This document shows positions 51,051 through 63,722 of a DNA stretch of 64,000 nucleotides, piece by piece (within the stretch, counting starts at the first letter, position 1; every line of letters begins with the position of its first letter). Origin of the DNA: Pipra filicauda (Eukaryota; Chordata; Aves; Passeriformes; Pipridae). The notes under the pieces are model-generated. The model was given only the letters and a program-made list of their open reading frames with translations. It made no database searches and was not told the origin of the DNA. The position numbers were made by a program, and so were the translations under genes. The stretch covers positions 124,001 through 188,000 of the forward strand of contig NW_024104619.1 in the NCBI RefSeq assembly GCF_003945595.2. Reading direction: 5' to 3'.

Positions 51051-52129
51051 TAGAACGGTGCCTGGTTGCTGTGTTGTGTGTACTTCAGGTCTCTCCACTT
51101 GACCAGTGGAATTTTCCTCCTTCAAACAATGTTCTCCCACCCAAACTGCTGCTTAAACTGCTGTCCCACCCCCTGGACAACATGACATGCTTCGTTTATC
51201 CACCCTGTTGGCAGGACTCCTGGTCACCAGTGCTCCTTGGGGTTCTTTTGTGGCAGAGGAGATGGGCACCACCAATAGAACATGAGAAAGGACATTTTAC
51301 TTCTCCATCCAGGGAAGACATAAAAGTCATGGCAGTCTGCAAGTGAAGGGCACGGAGCATCATGAGTCGAATTTCTAAAAGCAGGTCGAAAAAAAACCTG
51401 TCACTAACCTACAGTCAGCATATTTTTGGCCAGCTACCAGTAATTAGCTACTTAAACTCACTGCCAAGCATCACAAAGAAAACATAGGAAAAAAATCAGA
51501 TTTTGGAGATGTCCCATTGTCTTCAACACACTTAATTAAAAATTGAGGAAGACATAACATGATATGTTCTGCCATATAAGACTGAAGTCAAAATGAAACT
51601 ATGTAAACCAGTATGTGAACCACAGAGAATTAAACTGGAGAAACAATATTTAGCAGAGTTGTTTGCATAAAATATGTCTAAAAGTCATACAATTTTTTCA
51701 AATAGCATTACAAAAACATTAGGATCATTGTACAACTCAGAAACTGGAACAAATATTTAATATATCACCTTATACCATGATACTAAGGAAGAGAATTTAC
51801 TTTCTTTGAAAGATACATTGATAAATGAAAGCATTTGACTTTTTTTCCCAGAGTTTACTTATTGATCAATTTTGTTTTGATGTGCTAATTTTGATCTTTT
51901 GGTAACTCACAAATAAAACTCTCAGACCTAATGAATAAGCAAACAGGTTTATTTACATAATCTCATATATGCCAAATTTAGCATAGAAACAAGAAATATA
52001 TCATATGCTAAAATATTTCAGAACCTATAATCTAGTTTCTGTATCTGAGAACTTCCACGAGATTCAGCACCTGAGTCATATGCGTTAAAAAGAACAAGAT
52101 ATAGTGTATAATATTTTCAATGCATAAAT
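51051..52129. other. Unassigned; GC-rich to about 51350, then AT-rich
   Basis: The GC-rich part (51051-51350), next to the CR1 ORF1 fragment, may be the 5' UTR of the same CR1, but I cannot confirm this from motifs. A plus frame at 51038-51346 has no recognised domain. The rest is AT-rich. Confidence 0.35.
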
Positions 52130-52690
52130 TCATAGAATAATAGAATGCCTTGGGTTAGAAGGGACCTTAAAGTTCATCTTTAAGGGCAAGCAGGGACACC
52201 TAGACCAGGGTGTTCAGAGCTCCATCCAACCTGGTCTTGAACACTTCCATGGATGGGGCATCCACAGCTTCTCTGAGCAACCTGTGCCAGTGCCTCACTA
52301 CCTGCTGAGTAAAAAACTTCTTCCTAACACTCAACCTCAATCTCTCCTCTTTTAGTCTAAAAGCATTCCCCCTTGTACTATCTGACTGTGTAAAAAGTTT
52401 CTCTCCTTGTTTTTTTTTTATAAACTTCCTTTCAATACTGGAAGGCTGCAATTCGGTCACCCCAAAGCCTTCTCTTTTCCAGGTTGAACAATCCCAATTC
52501 TCTCAGCCTTTCCTCATAGCAGAGGTGCTCTATCCCTCTGATCACCTTGGTGGCCTCCTCTGGACTCGCTCCAAGAGGTCCATGTCCTTGCTGTGCTGGG
52601 GACCCCAGAGCTGGAGGCAGCACTGCAGGTGGGGTCTCAGTAGAGCAGAGCAGAGGGGCAGAATCCCCTCCCTCACTCTGCCAGCCACTC
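52130..52690 (-). mobile_element. CR1 LINE 3' fragment, minus strand
   Basis: This begins tcatagaataatagaatgcc with gggttagaagggacctt. It continues through ggatggggcatccacagctt, aagttcctctcc-type blocks, ggttgaacaatcccaattct and gcactgcaggtggggtctca to the 5'-truncated edge near 52690. The sense reading still contains the [13 protein letters not shown] stretch (minus 52432-52623) typical of this LINE region. Confidence 0.94.
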
Positions 52691-55600
52691 CTATTATAAT
52701 CATCTTAAGCATGAAGTGCTGCTTTTTACAGTGTTTTATTTTGAATATTTACAATTCTTATTTTTTCTAGATTGTTTGTTTCTACATCTTGATGATAAAT
52801 GTGGCAGAAACAACAAATGCTGCCCTCCGCCCCAGTTGTTTGTCTAAGATAATGCTGATTATCTGGGCAAAAGGAGCTATAAACATAAAATCATTTCCTA
52901 CGTCCCCTACAAGACAATAATGTCTTTTTCAGGGAATTTTTTTTCCAAGACTGAAGCAATACAAAAATAGATAAAAAAAAAATCCCTAAATTTTATATGG
53001 AGAAAAGGTACTGTTTTAAAGATGTCCAGATTACTTTTACATGCCTTCATCACCCTTACTTTAAAATGAAAGAAGCAGTGGGACACGACTTTCCCTTCAT
53101 TATTTGCTGCATTCAAAGTCAGTAAGAGAATTAGTTTCCTAGTAGTAAAAGGAGAATTTCCAGTTGACTCAGTGTTCCCATACCAAAAACATCTGAAAAG
53201 CCATTTCCTGTACACAGTAAATGTTCACCCAAGCTTTTCAAAATTACCTTTTTAAATTTTTCACTGTCAGTCTCATCCAGTCATTAATCATTTTTGTTGT
53301 TCTTTTCTGAATTCACTCTAATGTTGTCAATGTTTCTTTCTGGTATTATGAACATCAGAAAAGAAGATGTTACTAGCAATATTCATTGAATCTTCACTGG
53401 AGCACAATAAAGGCCTGTGTGACACAGCAATACATCTTTCCTGTCTTTTTTTTTTTTAATTTTCTTTAACACAATTAATTTTTCCACCAAAATATTTTGT
53501 AAATAATGTCTTGATAATTATCTACTAAAAATTTAATATTTTAGACAGTCATTACTAATAGTATAATGTAGTGATGATGAACCTGTAACATTTGAATCAA
53601 AATCAGCAAATGAAACTACATTCAGGACCTTGTAAATAGTGAATCTACTTCCTTCATCCCCTTCCCAGCTATCATTTTCAGTGTTGCTGAAGAAGCTTTT
53701 ACTCTTAGGAAAACTGCAATTAGCAAAAAATGTTGAAGAAGTGAATGAAATTTGATGGGATATAGAAATTAAAATGCTTTGTTAGCTTATTCTAAAGTGT
53801 GCCTTTCTTCTCAATGTAACCAAATCAATTCAGCATTAGTCAGTCTTTTCAGAGAACCAAGCAACTAATAGTGTAGACAAATACAAATGAAGTCCATGAA
53901 ACCAAGAATGTGAGTAGAAGTGCTTTGAAATTCAGGAGGGTTCTTTTAAAATGGAACCACTGGAGGCAGTGCAGGAAATCTTTCTCCCAGGTTGAGACTT
54001 GCGCTTTTCATCAAGATGATTTTTCTTCTTTGTTATATTCAACTACTGATAATACACTTAATGATAGTCATGTAGAGGCAAGAGTATTATGCAGCTTTCA
54101 CCAGACTTGTACTCTCATGGATGCATAAATAAACACAGTTCTCAATTTTTCATTAGTTGCACTTATTAAAAAATAAAAAAGGAAAGAAAATTACATATTT
54201 GGAATCAAATTTTCCATTTGGTAATGGAAAGTAGTGGTAATCTGTCAAGAGTTTAGATGTAGAGGTTATGGTGAGAATTTCAGAGCTTCATGAACTACAT
54301 AATTTGAAAACCAGGTATTTATATCTCTAGGTAAGGAAAAAAAATCCTTTAAAGCACAGTATTTTCCAATGAACAGGAAGGAAAAAAGTTTACATTTTTA
54401 CTTATTTGGTTAAGCATTTTAACATCTGCATTTCTTGTCAAACTTAGCAATTGTGCGGATTTTCATTATTGGCCTCCTTTTCCTTAGGTGTGTATCTTTC
54501 TTTCTAAGTACTCTGAGAGTCTTTTTCCCTCCAGACTCCCTGTTCTCTTTCCAAACTCACATAATACTTAATGACAATTATTAAAACAGTTTTAGGAATC
54601 TTGTCCTGTGTCACAAGTTTGTGTTGGGGATATCTAAAAGAAAGTATTCAGATGTCCCCATTGCATAGACTTCAACTGAAATTTAAGCCTGTATGTAGAG
54701 TTGGATATTACATATAATTATTTATTGGTCTGCTATTATTAACTCTAAAATAAAGTAAAATTACTCTAATTATCAATATCCTCCAAAAGTATGAATAATA
54801 GTATAAATAATCTTAATAATATATTCTTTCTGTAACAGTGCAATTACCTACAAGAGTCAGAGTTTAAAAAAGCGTTAAAGGATAATTTGAAGACTTTGTA
54901 TTTGAAACCACATCCTCATTATTTTAATATTTTGGAGAAATAACTGACACAGTTTTATGAAAATGCTGGATACAAACTTCAAATGTTAAATTCTACTCTT
55001 TGCACTACAGAACTCATTGATTTCGAATGGAATTACCATTTTACTTTGAACATATAATGTTTCATTACTTGTACTGTGAAAAAGAAAAAAAGAAAGAAAA
55101 AAAAAAAATCCTAACCTGGGCACCCTCTGGGTATGGTGTGTCTTACCTGTGACTGAGGCAGTTAAATGCTGCTGCAATAAAAGTCACACTGTGCCCCAGG
55201 GAAAACCTGTCACTGAAAGCTTAGAAGAGTTCCGAGGTGAGGAACTGATGGTAAAATATAAGCCACAGCTCGTTAGATGAAGAGGAGATTCTTGTGTGCA
55301 CACCCCTTGTGTAAGCAAGAAAGACTGTTAGAAAACTGGTGAAATAACCATCCAACTGCCCAACTGACCAACAGCAGAGATTGTGGGTTTCCATGCAAAC
55401 AGAAGCAAGTGTTTTTGTGGACCTCCACGGCAAATGGCTTCCCATAAAATGGGCGGGACAAAATTAACTCCACTTGATTCAATCATAAAAAAAGAGTGAT
55501 CAGATTGGGATTGTATATGCTAAATGTATTTTTGTTTGGAAAAGGGCAAAAGCAAGTCTAGCTTGACTAACCTTCCATGTTTCACTTTCCCTTACTTCTT

Positions 55601-57144
55601 GTCCTTAGGTTTTATCTTGCCTTTGATTATATTATTTGAAATAGCTCTATTAACAAATAGTTTAAGACTTTGTAGTCCATTTGGTTTTTGATTTAGAGGA
55701 ACTGTCCTATCAATGTCATGTCTATAGATTATAAAGATTATGTAGATTATTTACCATAGTCTGTAATATCATAGCTATTCATATTTTAGATCAATGCAGA
55801 GGTTAAAATTTAGCTCTGTTTTTAAGTTCCTGCACCACATTCTGTGCATATATTCATATTTTATCTTGCATAATATATATATCTTTATTGTGCTTAAAGA
55901 ACATATAAATTACTGATCAACTTTTATAAAGTTTGTAGATAGGATTTATTTCTGCATATATAGAATATTTATATATAAAAGATGCTGCTGATGCTTTACA
56001 CATATGGTTTATGTGTTCGTCTTCAAATATAATGAAAGACTGTAAAGTTTAAGAAAATAAAAGAAAAACCACACATAATAGATTTAAAATATGGACCCCT
56101 AGGACATCTTATTTTCTTACATAAAGTGCTTGAGACTTGAAACTCTCAAAATTTTAACACAGTTTCAGGCCAACTGTAATTAAGGACTGATTTTATTAGA
56201 ATGTTTTCCCTTTGTTTGGTTCTTCTCTTTAAACTATAATAATGTTACAGAATAAAGCACAGTCAAAAAATAGTGGATGCTGTGACTATTCATTGCTACA
56301 GGTCCCTACATCTTCTGGAAATCACTCCTTAAGCTTGGCAGTGCAACATTCCATGTCACTGAATAAGCCTTTAATTTAGTCTAAGCATCTTTATACAGGC
56401 AAATTTGGTGACATTTTTATTTCTGAGAGTCAAAATTTCCTGTTTTCCATCCCATAGATGAATCTAATATAATTTAACTCCATACAGAGAGAGCCTTTGT
56501 TTTGAAGGAGAATAATGAAATTAGAAAACCAGGAAGCTCATCTGAACAATTTCCAGTTTAAAAATCCAGCTACTAGTTGGGTAAGCAAACTAATCCAGAA
56601 CTAGTTTGCAACATTCAGAGTTCTTATACTCATTGGATCAATATCATAAGACACAGTTTATATCAGCAAGAACAGCAGGACCAACAGGTAGTAAACCTTC
56701 TGAGATTGTTTGAATTCTGCACTAGAAAAAAATCCAAACTCTTCTCACCTCTCTGGTTACTGATCAATAAAAGTTAATGTCCTGGTGCTGCATTCACTGG
56801 AGTGCTTTGCAGAAAGATAGCTCTGTACAGTTTTTCAAGGACATTTCATGGCAACCTAACTACTTATATCCTATTTAATTTACCATGATTTGCTTGCCTT
56901 CACTCAGAGCCGAGAGTAGCACTTGCACTTACAGTGTTAGCAGTAAGAAAACCTCACTATACATATCACTCATAAAATAGCTCTGTGGAGAATGTTCAGT
57001 AAGAAGCTTGCTTGTTAACATTTGATAGCATAAAAACACATGCAGCACATATTGTGTTACAGCATGGAGAAGAATGTTTGCAGTCTTTTCTTTCCATTTT
57101 GTAAATTTTAGTGGGAAAGACCTGTGAAGGGTTTTGAGTGGGTT
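52691..57144. other. AT-rich sequence, no gene or repeat recognised
   Basis: About 4.5 kb without a named repeat. A-rich tract at 55080-55108. Minus frames at 52907-53215 and 55221-55482 have no recognisable features. Confidence 0.5.
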
Positions 57145-57428
57145 TTAATACTTCCTTGAAAACTTGATTACACAGGGCAAGTCTGAAGTTAGAAGTCCTG
57201 CAGCAGCTGAAGCTCTGAGGATTTTCAGTTCCTCTTCAGACTCATTGCTGGTTGTGAAAAGCACTTTGGCCCCTGGAAAGGTTATTTTTTTCATTACAAT
57301 TGAGAGCTCCTTAGGAACATATTTGGGAATATCCTTCTTCATTATATTATCCCCACCTTCTAAATATGTTGGGTCTAGATTATACATGCTTTTATGGTGA
57401 AGATCAGGGCTTTGAGATTGTTTGAAGT
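57145..57428 (-). CDS. Candidate host-gene exon, unidentified protein (partial)
   Basis: This is the one open frame here that looks like real host coding sequence and is not in a repeat. On the minus strand a good 3' splice site (ttatattcctttaag, AG at 57430-57429) precedes an open frame that is continuous from 57428 to a stop at 57145. An in-frame ATG is at 57387, but the reading frame is open upstream of it to the splice site, so an internal start is not needed. The peptide of about 94 residues has balanced composition: an acidic patch (SNESEEELK), a hydrophobic core (ITFPGAKVLF), an alanine-rich helix (ILRASAAAGLL) and a basic C-terminus (IKFSRKY). No family is recognised. It may be a terminal exon, an internal exon with a weak donor near the stop, an exonised relic or a processed pseudogene. 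No polyadenylation signal is evident just downstream, and no partner exon was identified. Confidence 0.4.
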
Positions 57429-60400
57429 CTTAAAGGAATATAAGCAAAATTTATGTCAAAAAGTATTTTAAACCAATACATATATTTTAATATCTACAAA
57501 TACTGTATGTCAGTGTGATAAAATAGATTATGTTAACACTTCATCAGATATGATCAAGTTACACATACTTGTGACAACTGGTTTAAGTGATTGCTCCTGA
57601 TTAAGAGCATATGGTTTCATGACTAGAGACTGTAGTAAACATTGCTGAAGTTAAACTGGAGTGTGACAAAGAGCAAGATTAGCAGTCAACTATTCTGGAA
57701 CCTCAAGGTTTATTTTTTTTCCCAAAACTATTTTTCACTGTAGGTCTTTCAGAGCTTACGTTATCTGCTTCCTTCATGGGCAGATTCTCACTCTTTAATC
57801 TCTCTCCTCCCTGCCCTCGCCCACTGTCCCTCTCCTCTCACTCTTGGTGGCCAGACCACATTGTCCACAGGTTTTGTAGCTCTCCACCACTGAATGAAAC
57901 AATGCATAATAGAAAATATATTGCCAGGTGTTCCTCCTCCTTATCTTTCTTATTATTTCATTTGGAAAGCAAAAAAAAACCTCACCAACAGAACATGACT
58001 TCTCTTAGAGGCAACAAGGCCTCTAAGACTTTAAGTACTTTCTTCACTGGGAATGTGCTTATCAAGGGCTTTCTAGCTTTTGACTTTTCTGAACGAGGGC
58101 CCATTGTTAATATCACAGTCACTTGATATTTTTTATAACTGAGAAATTAAAAATAGTACAAAAATGTCTTCACTTTGACCCAAAGTAAATTATAGGGATC
58201 ATTCAAATATTTTACACTCTCTTTCCCATAAACTCACTAACTCAGCAGAGCAGTGGGGTTTTTTTTCTCTTTCGATAACTGAGCTCAACCATATGTTTTA
58301 TAAAACCATGAACAGAATTCAGAACCTGATAGACCCAATTAAAAGTCCAGTGCAACAGCAGTGAGAACAATGCAAACAGCCAAGCTATGACAGATGAATT
58401 TTGAAAGAATGTGCATTTCCTAATCCTTGAGAGCCAGACATTAGTTAATAAATGTTAGTAGTTTTTTGTGATGTTTCAATTTCATTTTTGGAGCAGGCTG
58501 AAACCTCATTTTGTTGATTAAGATCTGATTCTTCATTTCCAGCCAAAGAGCGTAATATGCAGTACATCTCTTGTCATAACTGGTAGGAAGTGTCCATTTC
58601 TCATATTACAAAGTAATAACAAAAGTATACATACTGAGAGTATGGAAAAAACATAGCGCAGGTATTTGTAAGGAAATTACTAATGGACTGAACTAATAAA
58701 TTAGCTTAATAAAAATGTCCTTGGACAGATTTCGCTGTTTATATCAAAAAAACCATGAGTTTTAAAATCCCTTCTCAACCACTTGTGCGTATTTCTAATA
58801 TAATTTTTTTCAATACCTCTTGTTTGACTGAATGATACCATTCTTCTTGACAAAAAACCCCAATACAATTATGTATTATGGTGATTATAGCCCCTTGCAA
58901 ACATTAAGAATAAACAGGATCTGTATTATATTCTATTATAATAATTCAGAAAGATGAAAACTGAAACCTTCCATTGTTTGTTGAGAACACATTAAAACAC
59001 AGTTTCAATCCTTTCTAACTGGTGTCCATTTCAATGACTCCTTTATCTAATCCATTCCACGATAATGCAGTAGCAGCACTGTTTATACACTGACAAAACC
59101 CCTGAGGTTTTGCATTGAAATTTCTAGAATAAATAGACTGTCATTGGCTAGAACTAAAAACTATTATTTTCTCATGCACATGATTGTCAGTAACAAAATA
59201 ATTACACAAACAAATAGATGTACTTCCTACAATGTGTAATTTTGTTTGGATTTTTTTGAACATAATATGTCACTTTTTAGACTACGTCCTTTCAATTCCA
59301 TTGCAAGTGTTATTTATCAGTGCCATAAAGAAAAAGTCACCAACTCTTAAAACAATTAAGGTGGTAGCAGATTTAGAAATTTAACCAGTAGGATCCCCGT
59401 GTTCTATTACTACCACTTGATAGAAATGATACTAGAAGCATTATATATAATTTTAAGGAAAGTTAAAGTACCTTTTTTCCTCTGCATTTAACCCATGGTG
59501 CCTCCCAAACATTGTGCATGGTATTTATATGATAGTGAGCAGAGAAAAAGAGCAAGAGAGACAGAGCAGAAGGCAGAGTAAAATAAACACTCATGGGTAT
59601 CATACAAACTCATACAAAGAATTTATGAGTTTACATTCTTAGCCTGTTTGCAAAAAAAAATAAAAGTAAATTAAAAAAATACACAGAGAAAACTGATGAC
59701 TTTTCCTCCATATATATGTGTATTTCCACCATATTCCCTCTGGATTCTTCAGGATATTGGTGATGTTAGTTGTTTCACAGACAGTGACAGAATCCATTGT
59801 TTTCAAGCAAGATATTTAGGATATTCTACCAAAGTACTGCTTCAAAAAAAAAAGCACATCCGTTTAGCGAACATTTCAGTAGCTCAGAGCTATACTACAA
59901 AATTGAAAAAGAAATACAGATATTGTTTCTAATACAGCTCTGTGTAATTTTATCCAGCTAAATACTGGTTTTCCAAAGATTACAGGTTACTTTTTAATGT
60001 AGAAAAAAGGAACTTTATCCAAATCTTGTCTAACCCAGCAAATCAAATTTTACCATTTTTTGGCAGAATTGTTCTCTGTTCTGTTTGATGTTCATCTTCA
60101 TGCTTGACCTTCAATATATTTTGAAACATCTGTAAAGCAGAGCAGGCTGCTGCCATAAACCAGTTTCATGACAACTTTCAGGCTGAGTTAATAACACTTG
60201 TATTAGTAATGTTCTCAAGTGCTAGAAGAAAAAAAAAAGCAAACAAAGCACCACCAAAACCTACAAACAAAACATTTAAAAGTACAGAAAAGATTGCTGG
60301 AACTTAGTGGTCACATCAGCCTTCTGCCTGTGCTGGGCTCCCACCACTTTTTGTTAATTTAGCCAGTGTTTCTAAGGACAGAAGAGTTTTATTGGTAAGG

Positions 60401-61028
60401 ACCAAAGATTTTGAACAATAGGTTAGAGTACTTACTATAATTAAAGAGGAAGGACAAATTATAAGCTATGAAAAACAGAGAGGCTGAATGTGAACAGTAT
60501 TTGACAGACAAGTTATAATCATTGTGTGTGTGACTTCAGTGCAATTGTGCAAGTGCTAAGAAGAATTAGTTCTGGCGTGTTTGAAATCACGAGAACATCT
60601 GCCACAAAGAAATGAACAAACGAAAAAAAAAAACCCAGACCTTCAAAGATGTCTTTTTTTAGCAAACTGTAGTTAAGCTACTGAATAGGACTTGATCGGT
60701 ACATAGACTTTGTGCTACTTGCTGCAGATGTAAGCTTAATTCATAATTAAGCCTTTCGTAAATTTAGATTTATATATAACTAGTTTAGTCATTCTTGCTA
60801 ATCTGTAGTAGGATTTTGGATTCAGGTGGCAAAATGGCACATCGTGCCAGCTTTGTCATCCTGTAGCTGTGCTCTTTTTCAGCATGACATATTTGCTTTT
60901 TGCGTGTATTAACACCAATCAGCCTCTTAAAATTTTAGTTTTAAATAACATTTGGTTGGTAAATATATTGGTTAAATATCTTCAGCTGAACCACCTGCAG
61001 CATTACTTCTTATGAACAGCGTGCAAGA
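57429..61028. other. AT-rich sequence, no confirmed gene
   Basis: If the exon at 57.1-57.4 kb is real, upstream exons should lie here or beyond on the minus strand. The GC-richer patch at about 57770-57900 has an AG acceptor-like context on the minus strand (ttgtttcattcag), but the frame behind it is short. No repeat is recognised. Confidence 0.4.
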
Positions 61029-61325
61029 TCATAGAATCACAGAATGGCCTGGGTTGGAAGGGACCTTAAAGATCATTCAGTTCTAACACTCTGTCATGGA
61101 CAGGTACACCTTCCACTAGACCAATTTGCTCAGAGCTCCCTCCAATCTGTCCTTGAACCCTTCCAGGGATGAGACACCCACAGCTTCTCTGAGCAACCTG
61201 TACCAGTGCCTCACCACACTCACAGTAATGAATTTTTTCCTAATATCTAATGTAAACCTATTTTATTTCAGTTTGAAGCCATTCCCCTTGTCCTGTCACT
61301 GCATGCTCTCGTAAATTCACTTTGC
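61029..61325 (-). mobile_element. CR1 LINE 3' fragment, minus strand
   Basis: This begins tcatagaatcacagaatggc with ctgggttggaagggacctta. It continues through tagaccaatttgctcagagc, gacacccacagcttctctga and tttgaagccattccccttgt, to a truncation near 61325. Well preserved. Confidence 0.95.
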
Positions 61326-61448
61326 ATATGTGGTATAGAAAGTTACCTTGGAAAGAAAATGTATTTAAGCATTCATTGTTATGACTTGGGAAACTGTAGC
61401 CATTTTGTGTTGCTGCATTCTTTAGTAAAAATATCAGAAATGGTTTTT

Positions 61449-61602
61449 CTTATTTCAGGTTTCTTATTTCAGGTTCCTTATTTCAGGTTTCTTATTTCAG
61501 GTTCCTTATTTCAGGTTCGTTATTTCAGGTTCCTTATTTCAGGTTTCTTATTTCAGGTTCCTTATTTCAGGTTCGTTATTTCAGGTTCCTTATTTCAGGT
61601 TC
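61449..61602. repeat. 14-bp minisatellite, 11 units
   Basis: Eleven head-to-tail 14-bp units of consensus CTTATTTCAGGTTY (154 bp). The only differences are at the first base (C or G) and the last base (T or C). Units 3-6 and units 7-10 are identical as blocks, giving a 56-bp higher-order period (61477-61532 and 61533-61588). Because 14 is not divisible by 3, the open frame crossing it (61359-61610) merely cycles the repeat through all three frames and is not a gene. Confidence 0.97.
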
Positions 61603-63722
61603 CTGATTAGTTTAAAAATCTGTTGTAGAAATATATATAGAGAGATAAAAGAAAAACAATGCAAACAAAAGGTGCAAATTTATCTATTTTCAAATAAAAA
61701 AATGTAAAATGCTACAGGCCTTCTACATGTGAGGTTGGAAAGTATTAAAGAGAACAAGCCTCAGCATAGACACTAAATGAATGCCCAGAGTTAACACCTT
61801 TGAATGGGAAACAAAACTCAAATAACTGAATTTTGGCATTCTGAGCAAACAGAAGGAAGCAAAAGGAGAACTGAGACACAATACTGCGAAGTTAATTTCT
61901 CTTTGGTTTTGTTGTTGGTTTGTTTGTGGAGTTTTTTTAAGGGAAAAGAGCATAGAACTGAGGATGGGAAAGAATTTAAAGCCACACTGACTTATGTTAG
62001 ATATCTGTGAGAATTTGAACAGTTACACATAGGAATACAAACCTGGAAAAAATGAAGTGAAAATGTAGGAAAAGACAAAAATCTGCAACAAAATTTTACA
62101 AATGTCAGCATACCAGACCATTACAAACCCACTTTTAATAACTATCTTTTTTCAGAAATAGAAAACTCTGTTTATATAAGTAATCTAAATGTCAGTGATT
62201 TATATAGCAGTATATTATTAGACAAACAGGAGAAAAGAGGAATTGATAAGAAGTTGGAGAAGATGCCAGGAAAAAGTGCCAGCAAGCTGACAGGAGTACT
62301 GTGCTAAAAGTTGAAGATTATTAGTACAATTTCGGAAGAAGCTGCCCTGACATTTGATATTTTAATTAGTGTCCTTGACCAAAAAAAATGAGTATATGCC
62401 AAGTGTGTGCATGTATGTCTTGTGTGTTTATTAGTCTCTCCTACCCTCTGCTCAGAGTGGTAAAATGTGCTGATAGGAAGCAACGTCAACAGACTGCAGG
62501 ATCAAAGGACAAGAAATTACTTGAATCTGTTACTCCAGGAACTTGAATCGTGGACTAGCATCAATAGAATAAAGTGTAAAGCACAAGAGTGTGTATTTAT
62601 GTACTGGAACTAATAGCAAGGGGTTCTGATCTATGATGAGTAATCATCATGTAGAAATGATGGAAGAAGAACATTTAATATATTGCTTTATCCCAAAATG
62701 ATTATAAAGTACCAGTGTATTACAGCAAAACATAGGTGAATTTAATCTCATAATGCATCAGAAGAGAATTTTCTTGTTTAAATCCTTGGATTGTGAAATA
62801 GCCAGTTTTGCTTAAATACATGGACTTCTGAGTCTGTGTTACGGTATGAAAACAGGTAGATAAATAATAATTTATTTTTTTTTTAAGAAAATATTGCTTT
62901 TTAACCAAAAAGAAAAAAATCAGGCTGTGTTATAAAATTTTCATTATGTATTGCACCACTTGGTGCCCATTGTAAATATTGATGTTGGATTTATTAATTA
63001 CAAGGTGTTTACACTCTGTCTCCTGTTCAGCTGGGGAATTTGATGCTGTTATTTACTGCCATCAGTGTAGCTTCAAAAACAAAATTAGAAACCTAAGTGT
63101 GGGGACAGTTAAATAGAGTAGCAACAAAGTCATTTCCTTTCTATAGAGAGGACTAATCTAGAGAGATCTAGATCTTCTACTTCATTTTGCATTAGGCTCT
63201 CCCAAAAACCTTTCTCTCAAAAATTGAAAAAGAATGTTTTTTCTTTGAAAATCTACTTGGAAGAGGATCTGGACTGGTTGTTTCATTCTCTAGACATCAA
63301 ACGGTTCATTTTGTACTTATTTCTTTTGTAAAGGAAATAAATGCAAATTAAAAATGTGTGCAAATAAAAAATGTGTACAAATAAATAATTCCTTGCAAAA
63401 TGAAGCTGTTTAAAACTATTTTCTAGTACTATTATGTACTTTTACTGTGTTTTTCTAAGATATTGAACTCAAGAATTTAAGAAGAAAGAACATCAAAGTA
63501 GCTTTTGACAAAATGTGGGTTGAATAAAAATCCTCTTACAGGTTCTCCAACTTTTAATTACCTGAGAAATTTTAGACAGGTCCTGTGCTCAGAAATCTAC
63601 TGCTACATTTACCACCTTTGATGATGCCATTTTTGGATATTTAACAACATCAGTCCTGTGGTAGAAATTTTTCCTTTCTGTGGCTTATCACTGGAGTAAT
63701 TCTCTAGATTTTCTGATATTCC
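61603..63722. other. AT-rich sequence, no gene recognised
   Basis: About 2.1 kb with short homopolymers and no recognised repeat or exon. Confidence 0.5.

Noticed and set aside
61359..61610. Repetitive protein with FRFLISG/SLFQVPY units
   Set aside because: It comes from a 14-bp minisatellite read through all three frames.
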